Assembly: GCA_030592205.1 (NCBI GenBank)
Contig: JAUVKA010000138.1
Location: forward strand, 1 to 8,888
Reading direction: 5' to 3'
From: Bacteroidota bacterium
Lineage (GTDB): Bacteria > Bacteroidota > Bacteroidia > Bacteroidales > UBA12481
DNA length: 8,888 bases
Made by a program: the position numbers and the translations under genes. This document shows, one piece after another, positions 1-7,164 of the stretch (position 1 is its first letter; every line of letters begins with the position of its first letter). The notes beneath the pieces are model-generated. The model was not told the DNA's origin. It ran no database searches and worked only from the letters and a program-made list of their open reading frames with translations.

Positions 1-1
1 A

Positions 2-1717
2 AAGCATCATGACGGTTTCTGCCTTTATAACTCCAGGTATACTGAATTTGATGTGATGTCAACTCCCTTTAAAAGAGATATCATGAAGGAACTCGCGGAT
101 GCTTGTCATGATGCAGGAATAAAGATTTGTTGGTACCATTCCATTATGGACTGGCATCACCCTGATTACCTTCCCAGGCGGGGTTGGGAAAAAGATCGAA
201 CGGAAGAAGGAGCCGATTTCGATCGCTATTTTGAATATATGAAGAAGCAGCTTAAAGAGCTGTTAAGCAACTATGGACCTATAGGTGTTCTATGGTTCGA
301 TGGAGAATGGGAGAATACATGGAATAATGAATATGGAGAAGAACTATACCACTATATCCGTAGTTTACAACCAGATATAATAATTAACAACCGGGTAGGA
401 GCCAGCCGCGCGGGCATGGAAGGCCTTACTCAGGAAGGTGGCTTTGGTGGCGATTTTGGAACTCCCGAACAAACAATCCCGGCAACCGGCCTACCAGATT
501 TGGATTGGGAAACATGCATGACCATGAATAGGCACTGGGGCTACAATGCTGTTGACAAAGACTTTAAATCCAGCAAGGATCTCCTGCAAAAACTTGCTGA
601 TATTTCCTCAAAAGGAGGGAACTTCCTTCTTAATGTTGGCCCCAAAGCAGATGGAACATTTCCAAAGGAAAGCATCGATAGGCTGGCTGACATAGGTAAG
701 TGGATGGATATCAATGGAGAGGCCATTTATGGAACACAAGCCAGTCCATTTAAGTCATTATCCTGGGGCCGTTGTACCCAGAAGTCACTTGAGGGGGGAA
801 CTCGTTTGTATTTACACGTTTTCGACTGGCCGGAGAATGGCAAATTACTTGTTCCCGGATTGGGAAACCAGTCAATAAGGAGCTTTATCCTGTCTGATCC
901 AAATCAGGACGAACTTAGTATAACACGAAAAAGAGATGCTATTGAGATCGAATTGCCAGAGAAGGCTCCGAATCCATTTAATTCAATTGTAATTCTTGAT
1001 ATTGTTGGCGATCCAGTTGTTTTTGAAGCACCTATGATCGAAGCCGGTATGTCAAATTTCGTCAAGGAATTGGAAATACGAATCATTAAAGATGAAAATC
1101 AGTCGGAAATACGCTACACGATGGATGGCAGTGAGCCTGATGAAAACTCACCCTTATATTCAGATCCCATAATACTTAATACAACAACCACCATTACAGC
1201 TTGCTGTTTCCTTGCAGAAAATCCTATAAGCAATTCAGTTTCCCGTACTTTTCAAAAAGTAATTCCTAACTCAGGTATTTCTGTTCCTGGATTAAAAAGT
1301 GGACTGAAATATAATTACTACGAGGGAGAATGGGATCAAATCCCATCTTATATTGGAATGACAGTAAAAAAACAAGGCGTTGCAGAGAATTTCGATTTGG
1401 CCGCCAAAGAGATTGAAGAAAATTTTTCAATTGATTATCTGGGATTTATTGATATTCCTGAAGATGGGGTTTACCTATTTTACCTGACTTCAGATGATGG
1501 CAGTATATTGTACTTTGGAGATGAGGTATTGATCGATAATAATGGTCTTCACGGAGCAACAGAATTATCCGGAGAAATAGCCCTGGGTAAAGGAATCCAC
1601 GAAATCAGAATAAGTTACTTTGAAAAATCCGGAGGTAACATGCTTAATCTAACCTGGGAAGGACCAGGGATAGAGAAACAAACCATTCCTTCAAAACGCT
1701 TATTTCACATTAATTAA
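2..1717 (+). CDS. GH29 alpha-L-fucosidase with CHB_HEX_C-like and PA14 domains (5' partial)
   Basis: This is the C-terminal part of a glycoside hydrolase family 29 enzyme, which removes alpha-L-fucose from glycans with retention of configuration. The reading frame is open to the window edge. The first visible residues, KHHDGFCLYNS, are the conserved GH29 active-site segment, so the gene starts upstream; the in-frame GTG at 53 is an internal valine codon. About 17 residues further come DVMSTPFKRD and WYHSIMDWHHPDY. The motif VLWFDGEW (Asp codon 299-301) holds the expected catalytic nucleophile. GDFGTPEQ (near 453-470) and the WETCMTMNRHWGYN and FLLNVGPKADG segments are also typical; the TPEQ glutamate is only a candidate acid/base. 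After a C-terminal sandwich region come a chitobiase C-terminal-like domain (IRYTMDGSEPDENSPLY, about 1108-1165) and a PA14 domain (about 1300-1700) with the SDDGS motif. Both are probable carbohydrate-binding or spacer modules. The protein ends just after PA14, with no visible sorting domain. The signal peptide, if any, is outside the window. Confidence 0.95.
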   Translation, partial: KHHDGFCLYNSRYTEFDVMSTPFKRDIMKELADACHDAGIKICWYHSIMDWHHPDYLPRRGWEKDRTEEGADFDRYFEYMKKQLKELLSNYGPIGVLWFDGEWENTWNNEYGEELYHYIRSLQPDIIINNRVGASRAGMEGLTQEGGFGGDFGTPEQTIPATGLPDLDWETCMTMNRHWGYNAVDKDFKSSKDLLQKLADISSKGGNFLLNVGPKADGTFPKESIDRLADIGKWMDINGEAIYGTQASPFKSLSWGRCTQKSLEGGTRLYLHVFDWPENGKLLVPGLGNQSIRSFILSDPNQDELSITRKRDAIEIELPEKAPNPFNSIVILDIVGDPVVFEAPMIEAGMSNFVKELEIRIIKDENQSEIRYTMDGSEPDENSPLYSDPIILNTTTTITACCFLAENPISNSVSRTFQKVIPNSGISVPGLKSGLKYNYYEGEWDQIPSYIGMTVKKQGVAENFDLAAKEIEENFSIDYLGFIDIPEDGVYLFYLTSDDGSILYFGDEVLIDNNGLHGATELSGEIALGKGIHEIRISYFEKSGGNMLNLTWEGPGIEKQTIPSKRLFHIN

Positions 1718-1811
1718 TCGTATAAGTCGATCTATATCAGTCTTGGATTTTTATTAATTTTATAGTTAAAACCGTCCCCTCAGTTTTTAGTATTTCAATA
1801 TTATAATTGTG

Positions 1812-2804
1812 ATGCCGCGATTTCCTACAAGGGTATTGGTTTCCATTGTCATAGGCTTGATTCTATCTGCTTGTCAGAAAGACAATCTACCCCCGATATC
1901 GCTCTTCACTGTTTCACCCCACCAGGGCGATTCGCTCACTGTATTCTATTTTGATGCCAGAGAAACATTTGATCCTGAAAGTCCTGATTTTGGCATACAG
2001 ATACGTTGGGATTGGGACGGAGATTCTAATTGGGATACAGAATATGCTCAGCAGAAGGAATATGCAGAGCGATTTAAGGGGCAGGGACAAAGAATTATAA
2101 TTATGGAGGCTGTCGATCCTCATGGTTTGATCTCTCAAAGCCGCGACACAATTTATCTATATGAGGATAATCCATTTCTTGACACACTGACTGATCCCCG
2201 CGACGGACAAAAATATTCAACTGCCAGAATCAATGGCTATTGGATTATGACCGATAATCTAAGCTATGGTATGCTGCTGCCTGATTCAATCGCTCAAACA
2301 AATAATGAACAGGTAGAATACTATGGCTTTATGAATTCACAAGATAATCTGGCCTATGGTGGACTATACACTTGGGATGAGGCTCTGGATTACGAGTATA
2401 AACCAGGTCTTCAGGGAATTTGTCCTCCCGGATGGCATATACCTGAGGTTTATGAATGGGAGAAAGCTCTGGCGATTTTCCCTTTGTCGGGAATTGGCCT
2501 GAATTACTACATGGGGCCCGATTCCCCTTCTGGTTTTAATCTCAACTTTTACGGAATGATGAATTTCATTACTCCGGGCGACAGCACCCTTGGCTACTAT
2601 TACGAAGGTACGGCTGTTGCTTATTGGTGCTCAGATAAGCCGATCAAAATACTCCAGGATCCTGATGAATATATTCAGAGGATTGTTTTCCAAAAGTATT
2701 TTTGGAGTATCGTTCCCCACTTGTACAAGCATAGCGATTACAACAATCACGAGCCGATTTACACTTACGCCAGTTATATAAGGTGCTTTAAAGATAAGAC
2801 GTAA
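1812..2804 (+). CDS. Lipoprotein with PKD-like and Fibrobacter succinogenes major paralogous domains
   Basis: Predicted lipoprotein of 330 residues. I start it at the ATG at 1812; a GTG directly before it at 1809 is possible but adds only one residue. No Shine-Dalgarno sequence is visible. A short hydrophobic stretch ends in the lipobox LSAC with Cys21 as the likely lipidated residue. Residues about 27-118 look like a PKD/Ig-like fold (PPISLFTVSP, then FDARETFDPES, then RWDWDGDSNWD). Residues about 127-330 match the Fib_succ_major (TIGR02145/PF09603) pattern: DPRDGQKYSTARINGYWIMTD, LYTWDEAL, GICPPGWHIPEVYEWEKAL, and a terminal YIRCFKD. Proteins of this type are common in Bacteroidota and Fibrobacterota, usually at the cell surface, and their function is not established. 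The final residues and the stop codon lie inside a 7-bp repeat array, so the extreme C-terminus (KT) may not be ancestral. It probably shares a transcript with the next lipoprotein, 51 bp downstream. Confidence 0.88.
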   Translation: MPRFPTRVLVSIVIGLILSACQKDNLPPISLFTVSPHQGDSLTVFYFDARETFDPESPDFGIQIRWDWDGDSNWDTEYAQQKEYAERFKGQGQRIIIMEAVDPHGLISQSRDTIYLYEDNPFLDTLTDPRDGQKYSTARINGYWIMTDNLSYGMLLPDSIAQTNNEQVEYYGFMNSQDNLAYGGLYTWDEALDYEYKPGLQGICPPGWHIPEVYEWEKALAIFPLSGIGLNYYMGPDSPSGFNLNFYGMMNFITPGDSTLGYYYEGTAVAYWCSDKPIKILQDPDEYIQRIVFQKYFWSIVPHLYKHSDYNNHEPIYTYASYIRCFKDKT

Positions 2805-2836
2805 GACGGAAGACGCAAGATCTAAGACAGAAGAAA
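2795..2836 (+). repeat. Degenerate 7-bp tandem repeat array (consensus TAAGACG)
   Basis: Six consecutive heptamers are in register: taagacg, taagacg, gaagacg, caagatc, taagaca, gaagaaa. The first two are identical and the copies decay toward the right. The first unit lies within the 3' end of the upstream lipoprotein gene, and the TAA opening the second unit (2802-2804) is that gene's stop codon. The rest fills most of the 51-bp gap before the next gene. There is no spacer structure and no inverted symmetry, so it is neither a CRISPR nor a hairpin terminator. Its role is unknown; replication slippage or a dispersed intergenic repeat family are both possible. Confidence 0.75.
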
Positions 2837-2855
2837 TTAGAATTATGAGTTATAA

Positions 2856-3842
2856 ATGCGCTGGTTAACATATATATCGTCTTTATTTATTCTGATATAC
2901 ATTTTCGGTTGTGAGACGGAATTTGATCCGATTAGTCCGGCTGATACAATTCCTGTGGTTTTCTGTCTTTTGGATAATTCTGATACTGCCCACTGGGTAA
3001 AACTTTCCCGCACTTTTCTCCTTGATGAAGCCCTAAAACCTGATAATCTTCCCTTCGATTCCCTTGGCTTTCCTGAAGCAAGAGTTTTCCTTGAAAAGTG
3101 GAATGGAGATTATTTATATGCCAGGGCAGAGTTGAATCCCGATGAAATACCAAGAGATCCGGGCATATTTCCAAAAACACCCAACCCACAGTATTACTTG
3201 AAGAAAGAGGAAAGCACCCTCATCTTTTTTTCAGATCCAAACCCACAAGACCTTGTAAAACTTATAATTGACATCCCTGACATGCCCGTTGTTTATTCAG
3301 AAGCTGTGCCCTTAGCTTCCATCAATGTTAGAATTCCGCGAAAAGATGGAGATAATCCATATCTATATGGCGAAAAACCATATGAGATAACATGGTCGGC
3401 TGCAGGTTATTATCATGAACTGTTTTTGGAGTTTTGTTACGAGGATCATTATGACGATTCTGTGGCTTATCGTTCGGTAACATGGAAAGAATTCCATAGT
3501 ATACCTGGCTATGATAATCTACCTTATACTGAACCGGTATTAGGACAGCATCTTATGATCAGAATTGCAGCTAACATTAAGCCTGACAAACAGGTTAGGT
3601 ACAGAACTTTTGACCGTATCAAAATTCATTTTTATGCAACGGACAAATACTTGTACACCCACAAACTTACGGAACAGATTAAATCAATCGACCAGACAGG
3701 CATCCAGTTCAACAATATTGTAAATGGACTAGGGCTGTTTGGAGCCAGAAGTAAAGCCGAACGATGGTTTGTTTTGGGCTTTGTTGAGCTGGACTCCCTC
3801 ACCAAAGGCCAATTTACCAAGGATTTGGGGTTTGTGGATTGA
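2856..3842 (+). CDS. Lipoprotein resembling DUF4249-type Bacteroidota proteins
   Basis: Predicted lipoprotein of 328 residues. The hydrophobic N-terminus ends in the lipobox IFGC, giving Cys19 as the lipidated residue, followed directly by acidic ETEFDP. No Shine-Dalgarno sequence is evident. The mature part begins with a beta-rich region (IPVVFCLLDNSDTAHWVKLSRTFL, about residues 32-55), then PEARVFLEKWNG. It ends with IQFNNIVNGLGLFGARS (about 283-299). This layout, an early 'Lsr' strand, a 'gA.V.l' strand and a late 'NI.nGLG.FGA' motif, is what I associate with DUF4249 lipoproteins, which often accompany TonB-dependent receptors; no receptor is visible here. There is no recognisable catalytic motif. 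It follows the preceding lipoprotein gene in the same direction at 51 bp, so co-transcription is likely. The family call comes from motif memory only; a related but unnamed family is possible. Confidence 0.8.
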   Translation: MRWLTYISSLFILIYIFGCETEFDPISPADTIPVVFCLLDNSDTAHWVKLSRTFLLDEALKPDNLPFDSLGFPEARVFLEKWNGDYLYARAELNPDEIPRDPGIFPKTPNPQYYLKKEESTLIFFSDPNPQDLVKLIIDIPDMPVVYSEAVPLASINVRIPRKDGDNPYLYGEKPYEITWSAAGYYHELFLEFCYEDHYDDSVAYRSVTWKEFHSIPGYDNLPYTEPVLGQHLMIRIAANIKPDKQVRYRTFDRIKIHFYATDKYLYTHKLTEQIKSIDQTGIQFNNIVNGLGLFGARSKAERWFVLGFVELDSLTKGQFTKDLGFVD

Positions 3843-3875
3843 TAGGACAAGGAAAAACAGCGAATTGACATTCCC

Positions 3876-3896
3876 CGCAGGATGATCCTACCTGTG
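3876..3896. other. Secondary weak stem-loop beside the convergent hairpin
   Basis: cgcagg (3876-3881) can pair with cctgtg (3891-3896), with one G-U pair, around a 9-nt loop that itself contains the near-palindrome aggatgatcct (3879-3889). It lies 7 nt before the strong hairpin, so 3876-3924 could fold as a two-stem element. The rest of the 132-bp gap is pyrimidine-rich on the plus strand (about 3925-3965), and I see no gene in it. Confidence 0.35.
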
Positions 3897-3903
3897 CCTT
3901 AAA

Positions 3904-3924
3904 GGACCGGGACTAGCCCGGTCC
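3904..3924. terminator. Perfect 8-bp-stem hairpin between convergent genes
   Basis: ggaccggg (3904-3911) and cccggtcc (3917-3924) are perfect inverted arms around the 5-nt loop actag, giving a strong GC-rich stem. The element lies between the stop codons of the plus-strand lipoprotein and the minus-strand LolA-like gene, where a bidirectional terminator is expected. On the plus strand a T-rich stretch (tttttctttt, 3943-3952) follows only after about 18 nt; on the minus strand the stem is followed by TTTAAGG. It is therefore not a textbook intrinsic terminator and could instead be a REP-like repeat. Confidence 0.55.
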
Positions 3925-3974
3925 CTACGGTCTATTTCCAACTTTTTCTTTTACCTTACTTTTGCCTTCCTGCC

Positions 3975-4709
3975 TTATCTCAATGACGCCTTCGTGAAAA
4001 TGTGATCCGGAATGTTTACATCAAACTGAATATCAGTAATTATAAACTCCGTTCCATCTCCTCTCTTTAGCATATCCTTATAGTGGATCTTTGTTGGGAA
4101 CCAGCGTCCTTCAATCTTTTTAACATCAGATAAAACAGTACGCTTCAACAGTTTGCCACCTTTTGCATACAATTCCTCCTTTAAGGGGATAAGTTTAGAC
4201 TTGTCGATCCATTGTTTGCGTCCATGATAGGTCACATCCGAAACTTTGGCAGTCAGCTCTATTACATAGCAATCGACCCCTTGAAACTCCTCATTGCCCT
4301 TAAGCTCTGCATCATAAACATCCTGGAGTTTTCTATCCTCCATCATATCCTCATATGAAAGGTCTGATCCCATAACAGACTGCCTAAGCATATGTCCTGA
4401 TATCTGGATAATCCTGTCAGTTGATGGAGAATAGAACCATAATTTATCCTCCAGTTTCAGCATCTTGGTTCCCTTTTCTCTGGCAGGAGCCAGGTATTCT
4501 GTATAAGACTGATTATCGCCCGCTGTCCAGGATTTCATTTCCATTGTCCTTGATCCTCTGGCTGCGTGGACAATCATCTGTGAGGTATAAACCCTATTTT
4601 CTGATGACATATTTTGATCGATCTGATCAAGTATTTGCTTGGCGGTTGGTTCCTGGGCAAAACCCAGAGTACATATTAACAAACCACCGATTATCATTAT
4701 AGTTTTCAT
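3975..4709 (-). CDS. LolA-like outer membrane lipoprotein-sorting protein (periplasmic carrier)
   Basis: A 244-residue secreted protein of the 'outer membrane lipoprotein-sorting protein' type (LolA-like fold, PF17131/COG2834-like). Residues 1-18 form a signal peptide (KT, hydrophobic IMIIGGLLICTLGFA, cleavage probably before Gln19). There is no lipobox cysteine, so it should be soluble in the periplasm. The family pattern is clear: YLAPAREKGTKMLKL (72-86), LWFYSPSTDRIIQISG (90-105) and SVMGSDLSYEDMM (111-123), followed by the VDCYVIELT and KQWIDKSKLIPLKEELY strands and the GRWFPTKIHY strand. Proteins with this fold carry acylated molecules in a hydrophobic half-barrel. The start ATG overlaps the stop of the upstream permease as ATGA (4706-4709), implying translational coupling. 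Being last in an operon with two FtsX-type permeases and an ATPase, it is the likely acceptor of whatever the ABC complex extracts from the inner membrane. The actual ligand is unknown. Confidence 0.88.
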   Translation of the reverse strand: MKTIMIIGGLLICTLGFAQEPTAKQILDQIDQNMSSENRVYTSQMIVHAARGSRTMEMKSWTAGDNQSYTEYLAPAREKGTKMLKLEDKLWFYSPSTDRIIQISGHMLRQSVMGSDLSYEDMMEDRKLQDVYDAELKGNEEFQGVDCYVIELTAKVSDVTYHGRKQWIDKSKLIPLKEELYAKGGKLLKRTVLSDVKKIEGRWFPTKIHYKDMLKRGDGTEFIITDIQFDVNIPDHIFTKASLR

Positions 4710-5980
4710 GATTCCAATTCTTTAAATAATCTTGCTGTTTTCCTTTTATAAATGCCAATTCCAGCCAGCATTGTACCCAATACAGTTGCAAAAACGCCGG
4801 GGATGAATCCTATATAAAATGTAACCGGAGTAACTTTGCTCTTAAATACCGAAGGCATCATTATGGAATTGTTTTTCATCATTCCTGATATATCAATTCC
4901 GTTATTCTGCATCCAGTATGAAAATGCCAGTCCAATAGCAGCACCAATGACACTACCAATAATCCCAATCAAAATTGACTCTAAGATCATGCTATTGTAA
5001 ACATGGGACTTGGTTTCACCCATAGCCAATCTGACACCAACTTCACCATATCGTCTCAAGCCACCTAACAAACCGGCATTCCACAATACCAATGACATCG
5101 CAATCACAAATATTGCAATAATAATTGCCACCATGTTTTCAGCATAATCCAGGTAAGAACCAATCATAGAAAGATTTCTGAGGGTATCAGCCTGGGGTGA
5201 GTAAGTATCTTCTATATCAGAATACTTTGAGTTAAAGTTTTCGCAAAAGGCAACAGCCTCTTCATCAACATATTGACCTGAATTTAAAAATCCCAGTAAT
5301 TCACCTGCCCCATCTGGCATGTCCAAGGCTAACCTGGCATCTTCAATATCCATAATCATTGCTCCCTTGTCGAGAACACTGGAACCAAATCTGACTGTGC
5401 CAGCCAGGGTAAAATTGTAAAATGCCATTCCCCCTAAAGCTGTGGAACCAAAAAATGTCAGTTGTTCCCCTGGTTCAATCTCAAGCTTAATAGCAAAATC
5501 ATCACTTAATAGAACTTCCCCTGGTTTATCCGGTAATTCACCTCTGATAAGAGATGATTCCAGGCTGAACCTTTCAATTTCTGTAGAACCTTCTCCCAGT
5601 AAATTTATTCCCCAGCCAATTCCCGGGCCCTGTGTTTTGGTTTCTCCATTTTCATCAGGAACATCAACCAAGCCACCAAAACGTATTCTTGGGGCCCATT
5701 CCATATCAGGATGATCAGCTGATAATCTGTCAATTAACTCTCCGACTTCCAGCAATGCCAGATCATTAGGCATTTGATCTTCCTCTTCAGCATATGCATG
5801 GCTCATTATCTTTACATGGCCGGTAGAGAATCGGGCATTCATATCAACCATATCACCCAATACACCGCCCATATAACCGTGCATGGTAACAGTAAGCATA
5901 ACACCCAGAACCACTACTATAATAGGAAGTAAACTTCTGTGCCTGTCCCTAAGAAGGCCTTTAAATAAAAACTTAATCAT
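4706..5980 (-). CDS. ABC transporter permease 2, FtsX/LolC-E family
   Basis: A 424-residue inner-membrane permease with the MacB/LolC-E layout: a cytoplasmic N-terminus with RDRHRS, TM1 at about 18-38, a large periplasmic domain at about 40-280, then three C-terminal helices at about 283-304, 332-356 and 387-410. The FtsX core motif RRYGEVGVRLAMGETKSHV (309-327) between TM2 and TM3 is the coupling region facing the ATPase. In the periplasmic domain, GEVLLSDDFAIKLEIEPGEQL (about 154-174) followed by a small beta-rich stretch matches the MacB periplasmic core pattern. The C-terminus is a short basic/acidic tail (YKRKTARLFKELES) without the usual 'PA.ra.k..P...lr' ending. The ATG is preceded by a purine-rich ribosome-binding site (AAGGGGGAA, around 5984-5995) and overlaps the upstream permease stop as ATGA (5977-5980). 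It probably forms a heterodimer with permease 1, like LolC with LolE. Confidence 0.92.
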   Translation of the reverse strand: MIKFLFKGLLRDRHRSLLPIIVVVLGVMLTVTMHGYMGGVLGDMVDMNARFSTGHVKIMSHAYAEEEDQMPNDLALLEVGELIDRLSADHPDMEWAPRIRFGGLVDVPDENGETKTQGPGIGWGINLLGEGSTEIERFSLESSLIRGELPDKPGEVLLSDDFAIKLEIEPGEQLTFFGSTALGGMAFYNFTLAGTVRFGSSVLDKGAMIMDIEDARLALDMPDGAGELLGFLNSGQYVDEEAVAFCENFNSKYSDIEDTYSPQADTLRNLSMIGSYLDYAENMVAIIIAIFVIAMSLVLWNAGLLGGLRRYGEVGVRLAMGETKSHVYNSMILESILIGIIGSVIGAAIGLAFSYWMQNNGIDISGMMKNNSIMMPSVFKSKVTPVTFYIGFIPGVFATVLGTMLAGIGIYKRKTARLFKELES

Positions 5981-7149
5981 TGTACTTTCCCCCTTATTGC
6001 ATCTGTTGGTTTCATTTTAGAAATCTTTCTGGCCGGAATATAGCTCACAATAGTTGCCGCCAGTAAAACTGCTATTATCGTTCCGACTATAAGGCCAATA
6101 CTATATTCCGGTATTATTGTATCAGAAATAGCCATTCCAAAGTCTTCTGTGCCTTCCGGCATCGGTATGCCATTCTTTGCCTGACTTAACAATAGGGGGA
6201 TACCATAAATGGCACCCAAGCCGGCTGCAAGAACAGCATGCATAGCTCCTTCGATAGTAAACAAGCGGACCACCTGTCCTCTGGTCATACCCAGTGCAAT
6301 TTGCGTCCCGATCTCCCTCTGTCTTCTGAATATCGACAAAACCTGGGTATCAAATATTGCCAGCATTGCCAGCAACAAAAGGATTACATAAAAGATTGAT
6401 GTTCCAACTGATTTGGCTTGAATGATCTTTGTTACCTCCTCAGTCAGGAATTCAAAATTCTTATAAACGAATTCGGCGCTCAAAATATCCAGGTCATCTT
6501 CAGAAGAACTGATTATAATAGTAGCTTCATTAGCTACCTGCATCATCTCCTGAAGTGTATTAAGGGGAATCCATACCTGGCCGGCATCAATTGAAGGAAC
6601 ATTACAAGAAAAAATCTCTGTAATAACAACATCCCTGGCATCAAAGGTACCGTCAACATCCCTCCACCTGATTGTAAGCAAATCCCCCTTTTTAAGCTTG
6701 TTTTTCTCAGCCATTCTCTTACCAATTATAGCCGGTATATCGTCCCATTCACCCAGCATTGAAGTACTTGGGAGCTGGACAACATTCTGATTTATAGAAA
6801 TACCCTTCAGTAGCACTGATTGAACCCTGCCTTCGGGGAATATTGATGCTGTAGTTATTAAAACAGGAGCAAAATCGCCAGCAGCTATGCCCTTGTTAAA
6901 ATCTACTGGAATATTTGCATGGCTATCCTCAATTGTGAAAGCATCGAAAGGATCATATTCTGTATGCCAGTACTGGGAACCTCCTGTTTCCCAGACTCTC
7001 ATATCACTTTTGGCCTGACTGTTCCATCCATCCAGCATACCATTCATATAAATGATCATGACATAGGATAGGGATAAAACAAAAACATTCAACCAGGTTC
7101 TTAACCCGGCTCCCAAAAGGTTTCTTATTGCTAATTTAATTGCTAACAT
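5977..7149 (-). CDS. ABC transporter permease 1, FtsX/LolC-E family
   Basis: A 390-residue inner-membrane permease with the same four-helix layout as its neighbour. TM1 is at about 18-37 after the N-terminal segment AIRNLLGAGLRTWLNVF, a periplasmic domain spans about 40-248, and TM2-4 lie at about 250-270, 300-322 and 350-372. The FtsX core is canonical: RRQREIGTQIALGMTRGQVV (275-294) and the C-terminal IPARKISKMKPTDAIRG (371-387). In the periplasmic domain, PAIIGKRMAEKNKLKKGDLLTI is the MacB-core pattern. The ATG at 7149 has one of the clearest Shine-Dalgarno sequences in the window, GGAGG, six nucleotides upstream. The gene follows the ATPase by 15 bp and couples to permease 2 by an ATGA overlap. 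The two permeases differ clearly in sequence, so they are paralogues with probably different partners, not a recent duplication. Confidence 0.93.
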   Translation of the reverse strand: MLAIKLAIRNLLGAGLRTWLNVFVLSLSYVMIIYMNGMLDGWNSQAKSDMRVWETGGSQYWHTEYDPFDAFTIEDSHANIPVDFNKGIAAGDFAPVLITTASIFPEGRVQSVLLKGISINQNVVQLPSTSMLGEWDDIPAIIGKRMAEKNKLKKGDLLTIRWRDVDGTFDARDVVITEIFSCNVPSIDAGQVWIPLNTLQEMMQVANEATIIISSSEDDLDILSAEFVYKNFEFLTEEVTKIIQAKSVGTSIFYVILLLLAMLAIFDTQVLSIFRRQREIGTQIALGMTRGQVVRLFTIEGAMHAVLAAGLGAIYGIPLLLSQAKNGIPMPEGTEDFGMAISDTIIPEYSIGLIVGTIIAVLLAATIVSYIPARKISKMKPTDAIRGKVQ

Positions 7150-7153
7150 CTTA

Positions 7154-7160
7154 AACCTCC
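7154..7160 (-). promoter_or_regulatory. Strong Shine-Dalgarno site for permease 1
   Basis: On the minus strand GGAGGTT lies six nucleotides (counted from GGAGG) before the ATG at 7149, inside the 15-bp gap after the ATPase stop. A perfect GGAGG is notable because the plus-strand genes here, like many Bacteroidota genes, lack one. It settles the start and suggests strong independent initiation within the operon. Confidence 0.7.
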
Positions 7161-7164
7161 ATTC

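Noticed and set aside
53..58. GTG/ATG at 53-58 as the start of the fucosidase
   Set aside because: The same frame upstream encodes the conserved KHHDGF active-site segment, so these are internal codons of a gene cut by the window edge.
1743..1768. TTGG and TATAGTTA as a Bacteroidota-type promoter before the first lipoprotein
   Set aside because: The -7 box matches TAnnTTTG poorly and the spacing of about 15 bp is too short. A promoter in the 94-bp gap is likely but I cannot place it.
2795..2836. CRISPR-like array
   Set aside because: Units are 7 bp, directly adjacent and degenerate, with no spacers and no cas genes nearby.
2845..2868. Seven-codon mini-ORF overlapping the start of the second lipoprotein gene
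   Set aside because: It is short enough to arise by chance and has no ribosome-binding site or sign of a leader peptide.
4421..4702. 93-residue plus-strand open frame opposite the LolA-like gene
   Set aside because: It is antisense to a gene with clear family motifs and a signal peptide, and its translation shows no recognisable domain.
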